Assembly (NCBI RefSeq): GCF_021372645.1
Contig: NZ_JAJFUC010000029.1
Location: forward strand, 1 to 64,000
Length of the DNA: 64,000 nucleotides
Direction of reading: 5' to 3'
From: Clostridium sp.
GTDB taxonomy: Bacteria; Bacillota; Clostridia; Clostridiales; Clostridiaceae
The translations under genes and the position numbers were made by a program. This document shows positions 7,959 to 17,110 of this stretch, piece after piece (the first letter of the stretch is position 1; every line of letters begins with the position of its first letter). The notes beneath the pieces are model-generated. The model did not search any database, was not told the DNA's origin, and saw only the letters and a program-made list of their open reading frames with translations.

Positions 7959-9671
7959 ATGAAAATATTTAATAATTTAAAACTTGCACAAAAGCTTATA
8001 TTTTGCTTCTTATTAATTTCATTTCTTATGGGGATCATTGGATTTAGAGGGATATCAGAAATAAAAAAAATAAATGCAAATTCAACTTCTATGTATGAGG
8101 ATAATTTAATACATTTAAAAACAGTTGAAGAGTTAAAAGCAAACTTTTTACAGATACATTCAGATTTACTAGCGCTTTTAACATCAAAAGATGAGGCAAA
8201 AAAGCAGGAAATTGAAAATGAAATAGAAAAGTTAACCAATGAAGATATGATGATTTCTGAAGAATTTAAAAATGCAGGTGAAACTGGCGAAGAAGAGGAA
8301 TTATTAACAAATTTTATGAAGCTTCACGAAAAATATATGATGGCACGTAAAGATTTTATGGATTTGATAAATGCAAATAAATACGATGAAGCACAAGTGG
8401 CTTTTCAAATGGTAACTGAGACTAGAGATAAAACTTTTGATAGTATTAATAAAATAATTGAGTCAAATGTAAAAGAAGCTGAAAATGCAAATAATGCTAA
8501 TAATTTAATATTTAAGAATTCATTTAATTTAATGCTTGGTATAGTTATATTTGGTTTCGTATTTGCAATATTACTTGGAGTTTTAATTTCAACATTAATA
8601 TCAAAACAAATAAATAAGGTTTTAATATTTGCGAATGCTCTAGGTAGTGGTGATTTAACTCAGAGAATAGATTTTTATTCAAAAGATGAAATAGGAAAAA
8701 TATCAAATGCGTTAAATAAAGCAACTGAAAATACTAGAAATCTTATATCAGCAATAATTTCGAATTCTAGCAGTATAAAAGAATCAAGTGAAGAAATTTA
8801 TAGCACTATAGAAGATATATCTACAAAAATGAATAATATTAATAAAGCTACAAAGGAAATATCAGCTGGTACAGAAGAATTAAGTGCAAAATCACAAGAA
8901 GTAAATGCATCAATTGAAGAAATAACTTCAAATTCTATTGAATTATCAAATAAGGCAAAGGATTGTGATAAAGCTTCTAATGAGATTCAGGTACGTGCCA
9001 CAGAAATAAAAGATAAAGGGTTAAAATCAATAGATATTTCTAAGAAAATGTATAAAGAGAAGCAAGAAAATATATTGAGAGCAATAGAAGAAGGAAAAGT
9101 TGTTGAAAAAATTAAAGTTATGGCTGATTCTATAGCCAATATAGCATCTCAAACAAACCTTTTAGCATTAAATGCAGCTATTGAATCAGCAAGAGCTGGT
9201 GAAATGGGGAAAGGTTTTTCGGTAGTAGCAGATGAGATACGCAAGCTTGCAGAACAGTCAGCAGAGAATGTTTCAAGTATACAAGAAGTTATCACTCAGG
9301 TGAATAATGCTTTCAAAAATCTTTCGAATAACACTCAAGAGATATTGGCCCATATTGATAATAATGTAAATCCAGATTATGAGCTATTTTTAGAAACTGC
9401 TTTTAAATATGAAGAAGATGCAGTATTTATAAAAACTATGTCAAAAGAAATTGCAAATGGTACAACCCAAATACTTCATTCTATAGAACAAACTAGTGTT
9501 GCTATAGAAACAGTATCTACTACTGCTCAGCAATCAGCAGAAAGCTCAGAAGGAATACTAAATAGTGTAGATGAGACAACTATTGCAACTCAAGAGGTTG
9601 CGAGTTCAGCACAAAGACAAACTCAATTATCTGAGGAACTTAATTCTTTAGTACAAAAATTTAAAATATAA
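7959..9671 (+). CDS. methyl-accepting chemotaxis protein
   Basis: A 570-residue receptor with a GGGGAGGG site. TM1 is near residues 12-32, followed by a four-helix-bundle (4HB_MCP) ligand domain. TM2 is at about 188-212, then a HAMP domain, then a long cytoplasmic coiled coil with the conserved signalling tip ([21 protein letters not shown]...[13 protein letters not shown]). It would control CheA and flagellar motor bias. The ligand cannot be read. The promoter carries the same operator as copA and the other copper genes, so the receptor is probably made under the same stress and may steer cells along a metal or redox gradient. It stands alone as a transcription unit with its own terminator. 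Confidence 0.93.
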   Translation: MKIFNNLKLAQKLIFCFLLISFLMGIIGFRGISEIKKINANSTSMYEDNLIHLKTVEELKANFLQIHSDLLALLTSKDEAKKQEIENEIEKLTNEDMMISEEFKNAGETGEEEELLTNFMKLHEKYMMARKDFMDLINANKYDEAQVAFQMVTETRDKTFDSINKIIESNVKEAENANNANNLIFKNSFNLMLGIVIFGFVFAILLGVLISTLISKQINKVLIFANALGSGDLTQRIDFYSKDEIGKISNALNKATENTRNLISAIISNSSSIKESSEEIYSTIEDISTKMNNINKATKEISAGTEELSAKSQEVNASIEEITSNSIELSNKAKDCDKASNEIQVRATEIKDKGLKSIDISKKMYKEKQENILRAIEEGKVVEKIKVMADSIANIASQTNLLALNAAIESARAGEMGKGFSVVADEIRKLAEQSAENVSSIQEVITQVNNAFKNLSNNTQEILAHIDNNVNPDYELFLETAFKYEEDAVFIKTMSKEIANGTTQILHSIEQTSVAIETVSTTAQQSAESSEGILNSVDETTIATQEVASSAQRQTQLSEELNSLVQKFKI

Positions 9672-9691
9672 ATAATTGGATTTATAAAAAA

Positions 9692-9736
9692 TATAAAGGG
9701 TATGCAGTTTAATAATTGTATACCCTTTATATTTTT
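9692..9736 (+). terminator. rho-independent terminator
   Basis: ATAAAGGGTAT pairs with ATACCCTTTAT, followed by ATTTTTATTT. Confidence 0.8.
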
Positions 9737-9875
9737 ATTTAGCTAATTTATAATGCAAAGTATATTTTTATTGTATTAGAAAAAAATATATATTGTATTT
9801 ATATAAAAGAATGATTTTATAAATTGTTAAATATAATAATTGTTATTTTATAACATAGGAGAAAGGATAAAAATA

Positions 9876-10958
9876 ATGAGAAGTAAATATATAAAGGCTA
9901 TAACAGCTTTTGCAATACTAATAATATTGCTAACTAGTTGTGGTAATACTATAAAAGTCAATAAATCTGCAGATCAAGCCCACAGCCAAAATCAGGCTCA
10001 AAGTAATACAGGGGAAAAAACACATTTCTATTATACTGCTAATGAAAGTGGCAGTGTTTCTAAAGTAGATGCTACGACTAATGAAGTTATGGATACAATT
10101 AAGGAAGCTGATGGTTCACCACATAATGTTCAGATTTCACCTGATGGAAAAGTGGTTGCCTATACATTAGCAGCAAAAATGACTGAAAATCAATCTAAAG
10201 ATAAAAATCTGAATATGAACATGAATGGTTTTGCAGTGTTTTATGATACAGATACAGGAAAACTTATTAAAAAAGTTGAAGTAGGTAAACATCCAGCTCA
10301 TATAGTATTTACAGAGGATGGAAAATATGTACTTGTGACTAATAATGAAGATAATAATGTATCAGTAATTGATGCGAAAACTTATAATGTAAATGGTACT
10401 ATCGCAGTAGGCAAAGGTCCTCATGGGTTTCGTATTTCAAAAGACAGTAAATTTGCTTATGTAGCAAATATGGGTGAAGATACTATAAGCGTTGTTGATA
10501 TAAACAAAAATAAAGAAGTTAGAAAAATTAAAGTAGGTAAAACACCTGTTACAACAGGAATAACAAGTGATGGGAAAACTTTGGTTGCTACTGTAAATGG
10601 TGAAAATGCCCTTGCCATAATTGATTTATCTACAGATAAAGTTGAGAAGGTAGCTGTGGGAAAAGGGCCTGCTCAAGTTTACATTGAACCTGATGATAAA
10701 TATGCATTTGTAGCAAATCAAGGAACAGAGGATGCACCATCAAATACTGTTTCAAAGATAGATATGTCAACTAAGAAAGTGGTTGCAACAATAGAAACTG
10801 GAAAAGGAGCTCACGGAGTAGTAGTCAGCCCTGATAATAAATATGTTTATGTTACTAATATGTATGATGGAACTGTAAGTGTTATTGACAATAGTACAGA
10901 TAAGGTTATCAAAACTACAAAAGTAGAAGGAGAGCCAAATGGAATAAGCTACAGGTAA
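9876..10958 (+). CDS. YVTN-repeat beta-propeller lipoprotein
   Basis: A 360-residue protein with start ATG 9876 after AGGAGAAAGG. The N-terminus is a lipoprotein signal with lipobox LTSC (C22), so it should be anchored on the outer face of the membrane. The rest is a series of about 42-residue YVTN-type blades (repeats of the kind VxVGKxPxxxxxSxDxKYxYVxNxxxxTVSVID). Propellers of this type bind partners or cofactors. Some are fused to, or found near, copper redox proteins, but no function is assigned here. The lgt gene 4 kb downstream would lipidate it. No TCTTCATA operator is seen upstream. Confidence 0.85.
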   Translation: MRSKYIKAITAFAILIILLTSCGNTIKVNKSADQAHSQNQAQSNTGEKTHFYYTANESGSVSKVDATTNEVMDTIKEADGSPHNVQISPDGKVVAYTLAAKMTENQSKDKNLNMNMNGFAVFYDTDTGKLIKKVEVGKHPAHIVFTEDGKYVLVTNNEDNNVSVIDAKTYNVNGTIAVGKGPHGFRISKDSKFAYVANMGEDTISVVDINKNKEVRKIKVGKTPVTTGITSDGKTLVATVNGENALAIIDLSTDKVEKVAVGKGPAQVYIEPDDKYAFVANQGTEDAPSNTVSKIDMSTKKVVATIETGKGAHGVVVSPDNKYVYVTNMYDGTVSVIDNSTDKVIKTTKVEGEPNGISYR

Positions 10959-10994
10959 TTAATATTGTGGTGGAAATAAATATAATTTAAATAA

Positions 10995-11083
10995 ATTGAG
11001 CAAGTGATTTATATAAATCATAGTTCTCAATATATAGAAAAGTGTATTGAATTCTAAAATAATTAGCTTTCAATACACTTTTT
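10995..11083. terminator. convergent terminators between the YVTN gene and ftsX
   Basis: A weak hairpin at 10995-11031 (ATTGAG...CTCAAT) is followed by a strong one at 11037-11083 (AAAAAGTGTATTGA with TCAATACACTTTTT). The strong one has A's on one side and T's on the other and can end transcription from both directions. Confidence 0.75.
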
Positions 11084-11098
11084 AATACCTTTTGTGAT

Positions 11099-11992
11099 TT
11101 ATACTTTTAAAAATTTAATTAAAGACCATGAGCTTCCCACACTTCCAATTAAAATACCGATTAATATAAACTGCCATTGAAGGGTTTGGGTAATATAAGA
11201 TGGTGATAATAAGTTTATTAAAAGTAAATTTTCGTTTATCTTTATAAAAATTAATTTATAAAAATAGTATACTAAAATATTGGAACACACAGCCCCAAAC
11301 AAACCAATAATTGCACCTTCAATAATAAGTGGCCATCTTATAAACCAATCAGTTGCTCCAACGAACTTCATTATTCCAATTTCTCTACGCCTTGAGTAAA
11401 TCGTTAATTTTATAGTATTGCTAATAAGAAATATAGAAACTGACACCATTAATATGAATAAAGAAATTCCAATCCATTTCACGTTTTTAGATATTGAAAT
11501 TATTTTATTAGCAAATTCTTGATCATTGCCAATGGATTCTATACCAGGCATATTTTCCATTGAACTTATGACTTGTTGATAAATATCAGGACTTTCTAGC
11601 TCTATTATGTATGAATTAGGTAATGGATTGTTGGAAGAATCATAATTATTTAATAGAGAACTATTATTTTCAGAAACCTGTTTATTAAACTTTTCTAAAG
11701 CTTCCGATTTATTTTCAAATTTAACACTTTTGATACCAGATATATTACTTAACTTTTGATCTATGTTTTCCTGATCTTTATTAGTAATGTTATCATTTAA
11801 AAATACTTGTATTTGAACCTGCGATTCAACATTACTCATTCCTATATTTATATTTTGCATTAATAGTATGAAAACTCCCATTATAAATAAAGTAGCAGTT
11901 ACTGTAATAACCGATGCTAGACTAATGGTTCTATTTCTTTTTAAACTCTTTAATGCATCAATAATATAAAATTTGAAAGTATTAACATTCAT
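11099..11992 (-). CDS. ftsX: cell division protein FtsX
   Basis: A 297-residue membrane protein. The start at 11992 is chosen because a GGGGG ribosome site lies just upstream, and the protein then begins MNVNTFKFY, as usual for Gram-positive FtsX. It has one N-terminal TM, a large extracellular loop (about 45-165) that in other bacteria contacts a peptidoglycan hydrolase, and three C-terminal TMs. FtsX is the membrane half of the FtsEX complex. It overlaps ftsE by 11 bp, so translation is probably coupled. The divergent NlpC/P60 hydrolase at 12899 is the likely target. Confidence 0.93.
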   Translation of the reverse strand: MNVNTFKFYIIDALKSLKRNRTISLASVITVTATLFIMGVFILLMQNINIGMSNVESQVQIQVFLNDNITNKDQENIDQKLSNISGIKSVKFENKSEALEKFNKQVSENNSSLLNNYDSSNNPLPNSYIIELESPDIYQQVISSMENMPGIESIGNDQEFANKIISISKNVKWIGISLFILMVSVSIFLISNTIKLTIYSRRREIGIMKFVGATDWFIRWPLIIEGAIIGLFGAVCSNILVYYFYKLIFIKINENLLLINLLSPSYITQTLQWQFILIGILIGSVGSSWSLIKFLKV

Positions 11993-12668
11993 AATCGTAA
12001 GTCCCCCTAATTTCATCTCGTATTATAGTTCCATTATCAATAGCAATGACTCTCTTTCTCATTGAATCAACGATATCTTTTGCATGAGTAGCCATAAGTA
12101 TAGTTGTACCGTTTTTATTAACATTATCGAGCGTGTCCATAATTCCCATTGCAGTTTCAGGATCGAGATTTCCTGTTGGTTCATCGGCAATTAAAATATT
12201 AGGACCATTGATTATAGCTCTAGCAATTGAAACTCTCTGCTGTTCACCACCAGATAATTGGCTTGGAAATGACTTGAATTTATCAGATAATCCAACTAGT
12301 GATAAAGCCATAGGTACTTTCTTTTTTATATCTTTAGTACTGGCACCGATAACCCTTAATGCAAAAGCTACATTTTCATATACATTAAGTGTTGGAATTA
12401 GTTTAAAATCTTGAAATATTACGCCTATCTTTCTTCTGTAAAAAGGTATTTGATTTTTATTTAGGTTGGTTACATCAGTATCATTTAAAATTAACTTGCC
12501 ATGTGTCGGATCAATTTCTTTGAAAAGCATTTTTATTATTGTTGATTTACCGGCACCGCTTGAGCCTACTAAAAAAGCAAAATCACCTTTTTTTATAGTT
12601 AAATTCACATTTTTAAGAGCCAATGTGTTATTGTCATATGCTTTAGTCACGTCTACAAATTTAATCAT
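11982..12668 (-). CDS. ftsE: cell division ATP-binding protein FtsE
   Basis: A 228-residue ABC ATPase. The ATG at 12668 is preferred over upstream in-frame codons because GGAGG lies at about 12674-12678 and the protein then begins MIKFVDVTKAYD. The Walker A GSSGAGKST, signature LSGGEQQRVSIARA, Walker B ILIADEPTGNLD and switch His (MATHAKD) are all present. With FtsX it transmits ATP hydrolysis across the membrane to switch on a wall hydrolase at division. It is transcribed divergently from that hydrolase. Confidence 0.95.
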   Translation of the reverse strand: MIKFVDVTKAYDNNTLALKNVNLTIKKGDFAFLVGSSGAGKSTIIKMLFKEIDPTHGKLILNDTDVTNLNKNQIPFYRRKIGVIFQDFKLIPTLNVYENVAFALRVIGASTKDIKKKVPMALSLVGLSDKFKSFPSQLSGGEQQRVSIARAIINGPNILIADEPTGNLDPETAMGIMDTLDNVNKNGTTILMATHAKDIVDSMRKRVIAIDNGTIIRDEIRGTYDYEC

Positions 12669-12783
12669 TAGTAATCCTCCAATTAAATGATATTTTATAT
12701 CCTTGTGTATTTTTGTGATATTATAACTTATTTTTATGAAGAAATTATGTGTTTTTATTTGGTAATATATACCTATATATGAA

Positions 12784-12817
12784 TCTACATAATTTCTACA
12801 CAATTTTAGTGTATTAT
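12784..12817 (+). promoter_or_regulatory. operator 7: 11-bp direct repeat variant plus -10 box
   Basis: TCTACATAA at 12784 and TCTACACAA at 12795, 11 bp apart. TATTAT is at 12812-12817, 17 bp from the second copy. On the opposite strand it reads TGTAGA-N5-TGTAGA, close to a WalR/YycF box, a known controller of wall hydrolases. It may therefore belong to a sister regulator rather than the copper one. Confidence 0.65.
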
Positions 12818-12849
12818 TGGAGTAACTTTACAAAAGAGGGATAAGTATT

Positions 12850-12888
12850 ACTCTATAAATAAAAGAGAATATACTCTATAAATAAGGG
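12850..12888 (+). repeat. short tandem direct repeat before the NlpC/P60 gene
   Basis: ACTCTATAAATA occurs at 12850 and 12873, 23 bp apart, in the leader between the operator 7 promoter and the start codon. The role is unknown. Confidence 0.5.
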
Positions 12889-12898
12889 AGCGATATAA

Positions 12899-13999
12899 GT
12901 GAAAAAAACAATTAAAACGGTTATGTTTGCAACAGCATTAGTGATAGTTACTCAAGTCTCAGCATTTGCTGTACCAACATCTCAATCACAAACTCAATTG
13001 GAGCAAAATAAAAATTCATTAAAGGAAGCGCAAGACAAAAGGCATGAACTTGAAGCAAGTATTGAAGAGCTAGATAATCAAATTGAAGATTATATGATGA
13101 AAATTGAGGAAAATAAAAAGAGTATAACAGGAACAGAAAACGATATCCAAACAACAAAGAAACAAATTACTCAAGTTGAAGAAGAAGTGAAAAGTAAGCA
13201 AGATGCTTTGGATCAAAGAGTAAGGGCAATGTATATAAATGGCCAATCTAGTTATCTAAATATATTATTAGAATCAGAAAGTTTTAGTGATTTAATAACA
13301 AGAGCTGAAGCAATTAGAAAAATAATAGGTATGGATAAAAAAGTAATAGGCGATTTAAATGATATGAAAGCCGAAGTGGAAAGCAAAAAAGCATCCCTTG
13401 ATGTAAAGTATAATGATTTAATTGCACTGAAGAGTGAAAATGAAAATAAATTAACAAACTTAAACAGTAGCGTAGCAGATCAGAAGAAACTTATTGAAGA
13501 TGCTAAAACTCAAGAAAAACTATACGCATCAAAGGTAGATGAATCTGAAGCTTTAGTAAATGCATCTATGAAGGCAGTAACTAAAATAAGAAATGAAGCA
13601 CCTAGTGTTAAGGCTTCAAGAGGAGCAACTTCTGCAGCGCCAGTTTCTAACAATAACATAATAGCATATGCATCAAATTTCTTGGGAACTCCGTATCTTT
13701 GGGGAGGGACAAGTCCATCAACAGGGTTTGATTGCTCAGGATTTACTCAATATGTATATGCGCATTTTGGGATAAGCCTAGGAAGAACAACTTATGACCA
13801 AATAAATGATGGATACGGTATATCAAGAGATGAGCTACAGCCAGGAGATCTTGTATTCTTTGGTAAGAATGGTGATCCTACTCACATGGGTATGTACGTT
13901 GGCAATAATATATATATTCATTCGCCAAGAACAGGTGATGTGATAAAAATATCATCAATGGATAGACCAGATTACATTACAGCTAGAAGAGTTAAATAA
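12899..13999 (+). CDS. coiled-coil NlpC/P60 peptidoglycan hydrolase (PcsB/CwlO-type)
   Basis: A 366-residue secreted protein with a GTG start after AAGGGAG. It has a signal peptide (about 1-24, cleaved near AFA-VP), then a long coiled coil (about 30-215), a Ser/Ala linker and an NlpC/P60 domain (about 252-366). The catalytic Cys is C279 (GFDCSGF), with His in THMGMYVG and a third polar residue in YIHSPR. The architecture matches hydrolases held inactive until FtsEX opens the coiled coil. The divergent ftsEX pair supports that. It cuts peptide stems of peptidoglycan during separation. Operator 7 controls it. Confidence 0.93.
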   Translation: MKKTIKTVMFATALVIVTQVSAFAVPTSQSQTQLEQNKNSLKEAQDKRHELEASIEELDNQIEDYMMKIEENKKSITGTENDIQTTKKQITQVEEEVKSKQDALDQRVRAMYINGQSSYLNILLESESFSDLITRAEAIRKIIGMDKKVIGDLNDMKAEVESKKASLDVKYNDLIALKSENENKLTNLNSSVADQKKLIEDAKTQEKLYASKVDESEALVNASMKAVTKIRNEAPSVKASRGATSAAPVSNNNIIAYASNFLGTPYLWGGTSPSTGFDCSGFTQYVYAHFGISLGRTTYDQINDGYGISRDELQPGDLVFFGKNGDPTHMGMYVGNNIYIHSPRTGDVIKISSMDRPDYITARRVK

Positions 14000-14027
14000 A
14001 TTTAAGCATACAAAAGCCATATTTTAA

Positions 14028-14052
14028 AATACCGCATTAATTGCGGTATTTT
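14028..14052 (+). terminator. rho-independent terminator
   Basis: AAAATACCGCA pairs perfectly with TGCGGTATTTT in a tight hairpin 28 bp after the hydrolase gene. Confidence 0.85.
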
Positions 14053-14087
14053 GATTTTATCGTTATTGAATTGTCTATATTAATTAA

Positions 14088-14121
14088 TCTTCATATGTTC
14101 TACATATTTTATTACTATAAT
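14088..14121 (+). promoter_or_regulatory. operator 5: 11-bp direct repeat plus -10 box
   Basis: TCTTCATAT at 14088 and TCTACATAT at 14099, 11 bp apart. A perfect TATAAT is at 14116-14121, 17 bp from the second copy. It drives the micro-protein and lgt. Confidence 0.78.
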
Positions 14122-14154
14122 ATTTAAATAAATATTAAATTGGAGGCAAGTATA

Positions 14155-14292
14155 ATGAGTATTGAAGTTATAATAACAGTTGCATTAATTCTAGTCGTTG
14201 CACATATTCTTTATCACAAAGTTATAAAAAATATGTTAGGAGGATGTTGTTGTAGTAAAGATGATAAGTCTAAGAAAAAGTGCAATAAATAA
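14155..14292 (+). CDS. 45-residue Cys-rich single-pass membrane micro-protein (FeoB-associated-like)
   Basis: A short gene with a strong TTGGAGG site and ATG at 14155. One N-terminal membrane helix (VIITVALILVVAHILYH) is followed by a cytosolic tail with GGCCCSKDD and a final CNK. This layout (TM, then CCC/CxC and basic residues) resembles the FeoB-associated Cys-rich membrane protein family, but no feoAB lies nearby. It stands directly under operator 5 and 39 bp before lgt. A role as a membrane-tethered metal-binding peptide in the copper regulon is inferred. Confidence 0.75.
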   Translation: MSIEVIITVALILVVAHILYHKVIKNMLGGCCCSKDDKSKKKCNK

Positions 14293-14331
14293 TTTGATAG
14301 TAATTTTATATTTAAGAAAGGACGTTAACAT

Positions 14332-15162
14332 ATGAAGGAACTTTTTAGCTTTGGACCAATACATATATATTTTTTTGGTTTAATGATAGCAATAGCTGCA
14401 ATTACAGGTGGAGCATTTGCAATTAAGCAAGGAGAAAAAAGAGGAATAAACGAAGATATAATGTTTAATTTAATTAATATAGTAGTTATATCAGGAGTAC
14501 TGGGAGCTAGGTTATTTTATATTCTTTTTTATAATCCATCATTTTATTTTAGCAACCCAGGGGAAATATTTAAGATAAATGAAGGTGGACTTTCAATTCA
14601 CGGCGGAATTTTCTCAGCTGTAGCTGCAGGATATTTGTATTCAATTAAAAGCAAAATATCATTTCTTAAGCTTGCAGATATTGCAGTTGTTGGAATAGCA
14701 TTAGCTCAAGGTATTGGAAGAGTAGGGTGTGATGTATTTGGTAAGCCTATGAATAGTATTATGATATGGGGGATTAACTATAATGGGCAAATACTACATC
14801 CGGCACAAGTATATGAGTTTATTTTAGACTACGTATTATTTATAGTTCTATGGAGAAGAAGTTATAAGAAAAAGTTTGAAGGTGAACTGTTTGCAATTTA
14901 CTTAATTGCTTTTGCAATAATAAGAGGTATTGTGGAATTCTTTAGAATAAATCCTGTGGTATGGGGACCATTCTCAATTTCACATTTATTGAGTCTTGGT
15001 TTAATTATAATTGGGTTAGTGATTTATATATCATTATCAAAGAGAAAGATAGAAGATGTTAATATTTCTACAGAGAATGAAATAAAACTGATAACTATGA
15101 TGCTTTATTTAATTATTTTAATAATAATATCTATTTTTACATTTTATTTTGTACAAGGGTAG
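14332..15162 (+). CDS. lgt: prolipoprotein diacylglyceryl transferase Lgt
   Basis: A 276-residue integral membrane enzyme with GAAAGGA before the ATG. It transfers diacylglycerol from phosphatidylglycerol to the lipobox Cys of prolipoproteins. The Lgt core is visible: YGxx-like N-terminus (FSFGPIHIYFFGLMIA), GGLSIHGG with the essential His, the GRVGCDVFGKPM signature, HPAQVYE and about seven TM helices. It is cotranscribed with the micro-protein under operator 5. A second, truncated copy lies at 26645-27188. Being under a copper-type operator suggests it may be a second Lgt for stress-induced lipoproteins. Confidence 0.92.
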   Translation: MKELFSFGPIHIYFFGLMIAIAAITGGAFAIKQGEKRGINEDIMFNLINIVVISGVLGARLFYILFYNPSFYFSNPGEIFKINEGGLSIHGGIFSAVAAGYLYSIKSKISFLKLADIAVVGIALAQGIGRVGCDVFGKPMNSIMIWGINYNGQILHPAQVYEFILDYVLFIVLWRRSYKKKFEGELFAIYLIAFAIIRGIVEFFRINPVVWGPFSISHLLSLGLIIIGLVIYISLSKRKIEDVNISTENEIKLITMMLYLIILIIISIFTFYFVQG

Positions 15163-15559
15163 CATTTTTTATTTGAAAAATACTTTCATTTAATACAACC
15201 TCAAAATATGAATAAAAAGATATTATAACGGCTGAGATTGATAGTAGCACAGATTAGATTTTTTTGACTTATATAAAGTATATAAGGTTAGTATATAAGT
15301 TTGGAATCTATACTAAAGGAGGTATTCTAGAGGCTTAAAGTATAGAATTTTTAGTTACAAGCTATCTTTAATACAGAACGATACTTATAGCTTGGCTGGT
15401 AATAAGTAATTACAAGGACTTAAGAAATAAAATATATGTATTTTTTCTTAAGTCCTTGATTTTTGTATAAAGAATATATGATAGAATACTTATAGCTTAA
15501 TTATTCATCTTTTTTATAATATACATAAATAATAGGTATGAGTGTATTAATTAATATTA
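15163..15559. other. intergenic stretch between lgt and the sulfite reductase
   Basis: 397 bp without a supportable gene. It contains an inverted repeat, CAAGCTAT...ATAGCTTG (about 15359-15396), an isolated AAAGGAGG at about 15315 with no ORF behind it, and the terminator at 15413-15465. It marks the left border of the sulfate island. Confidence 0.6.
15413..15465 (+). terminator. rho-independent terminator
   Basis: AAGGACTTAAGAAA (15414-15427) pairs perfectly with 15444-15457 and is followed by GATTTTT. Confidence 0.75.
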
Positions 15560-17110
15560 TTATTTAATATATTTAGCTATTAATTCTGCAAATTCAGTTT
15601 CATTAGCATCAACATACTCATAAAAATCAATATTTTTAGTTTCTAAAAGTAACGCTAGCTCATATAGAAAATGAGGAATTTCACGTGCAAGTATATCGCC
15701 ATAAACTTTTCCAAGTTTTGCATTATTATCTTCAAATGAACCATTAATGTGAAGTGCAAAGACATCTTCAACAGTATCATTTACTTTTTTACGTTTTCCT
15801 GTAAAGCCAATACCAGCTACTTGATGGACTCCACAAGAATTTGAGCAGCCTGATATATGAACTCTCGGCAACACATCTTTTGAATATTCCTTCTCTTTAA
15901 AATAATTGATTATTTCATTTAAGGTTTTTTGACTTTCCAAAATTCCTACTTGGCATATTGGAACCCCAATACAAGATACACTTTGTTCAAGAGCAGTTTC
16001 TCCTCCAAGATTTTGTGTCGCTTTTAATAGACTTTCAGCTTCTTCACCATTTAAATTTCTAAAATAAATTCCTTCTGTCATTGTTAATCTTATTTCTAGG
16101 TCTTCAACAGATTTTAAGCCATCTAAAATTGCTCTTAATTCTTTAATATATATTTGCCCACCAATTGGATGGAAATATACGCTATATAAACCATCTTGCT
16201 TTTGTTCATATAATCTTAAATGTTTAAGGTCTATTTTTTTACCTTCTTTTGTGTATTCAACTGAATCAATTATTAAATCTAAATTTTCTTTGTTAATAAC
16301 TTCTTCTAAATGTTCTTTATATGCTTGGATGAATGCATCCTTACCCATTCTTTCTACTATGTATCTTATACGTGCCTTATTTTTATTTTCATAATCTCCT
16401 TCAGCTATAAATAAATTAGTTATAGCTTCTACATGATATAAAACTTTACTTGGCTCAATAAGTTCATCATATTCAACACCAATTTTAGGATTTAGTCCAA
16501 GACCACCACCTAAATAAACTTTAAAATATTCTTTATTATCTTTAATGGTAGCTAAGAATCCTAAGTCAGCAATATTGCAATGCCCAAGGTCTGAACTGCT
16601 ACTTGAAAAAGATACTTTTAGTTTTCTAGGTAATTTATATGATGTTATTTTGCTTAAGAAGTGATTATTTACAGCTAAAGCATATTGAGTAACATCAAAA
16701 GCTTCTAGCTTATCAACTCCAGAAAGTGATGATAAAGCAACATTTCTTGGGTAGTTTCCGCCACCACCCCTAGAATATACATCATTTTCTATTCCATCTT
16801 TCATTATGCTACAAATGTTATCTATTGATAAATTATGATATTGAACAGCTTCCCTTGTAGTTAAGTGTATTTTATCTAACTCATATTTTTCTGCTATGTC
16901 ACATAACCAATTCATTTGAGACATATTTGTTATACCTGAAGGTATTCTAAGTCTTATCATAAAATCTTTTTTATTACGTTCAGCATATACGCCCATGCCA
17001 CCAGAAGCTTTTTTAAATTCTGCAACGGAAACTTCTTCTTGTAAAAATTTATGTCCAATTTTTCTGAATTCTCCTATTTCAATTAATAATTTTTGTTTTA
17101 GATTACTCAA
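15560..17110 (-). CDS. siroheme [4Fe-4S] sulfite (or nitrite) reductase
   Basis: A 516-residue protein of the ferredoxin-type nitrite/sulfite reductase family. It has two ferredoxin-like half domains and the siroheme/Fe4S ligands C380-x5-C386 and C422-x3-C426 (CIGVPIC and GCSNSC). Substrate and siroheme Arg/Lys residues are visible in the first half (LTTREAVQYHN, SRGGGGNYPRN). It reduces sulfite to sulfide with six electrons. Nitrite is possible for the family, but the divergent sulfate uptake and activation operon makes assimilatory sulfite reduction the likely job. GGAGGA lies just before the start, and a TATAAT-like box lies about 40 bp further upstream on the minus strand. Confidence 0.88.
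   Translation of the reverse strand: MSNLKQKLLIEIGEFRKIGHKFLQEEVSVAEFKKASGGMGVYAERNKKDFMIRLRIPSGITNMSQMNWLCDIAEKYELDKIHLTTREAVQYHNLSIDNICSIMKDGIENDVYSRGGGGNYPRNVALSSLSGVDKLEAFDVTQYALAVNNHFLSKITSYKLPRKLKVSFSSSSSDLGHCNIADLGFLATIKDNKEYFKVYLGGGLGLNPKIGVEYDELIEPSKVLYHVEAITNLFIAEGDYENKNKARIRYIVERMGKDAFIQAYKEHLEEVINKENLDLIIDSVEYTKEGKKIDLKHLRLYEQKQDGLYSVYFHPIGGQIYIKELRAILDGLKSVEDLEIRLTMTEGIYFRNLNGEEAESLLKATQNLGGETALEQSVSCIGVPICQVGILESQKTLNEIINYFKEKEYSKDVLPRVHISGCSNSCGVHQVAGIGFTGKRKKVNDTVEDVFALHINGSFEDNNAKLGKVYGDILAREIPHFLYELALLLETKNIDFYEYVDANETEFAELIAKYIK

Noticed and set aside
15220-15250. GGCTGAGATTG, similar to the start of a TPP riboswitch motif
   Set aside because: The second conserved TPP block (ACCTGAT...) and the needed stems are missing.
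15560-17110. Reading the siroheme enzyme as a nitrite reductase
   Set aside because: The family allows it, but the divergent sulfate operon and lack of nitrate/nitrite genes favour sulfite.
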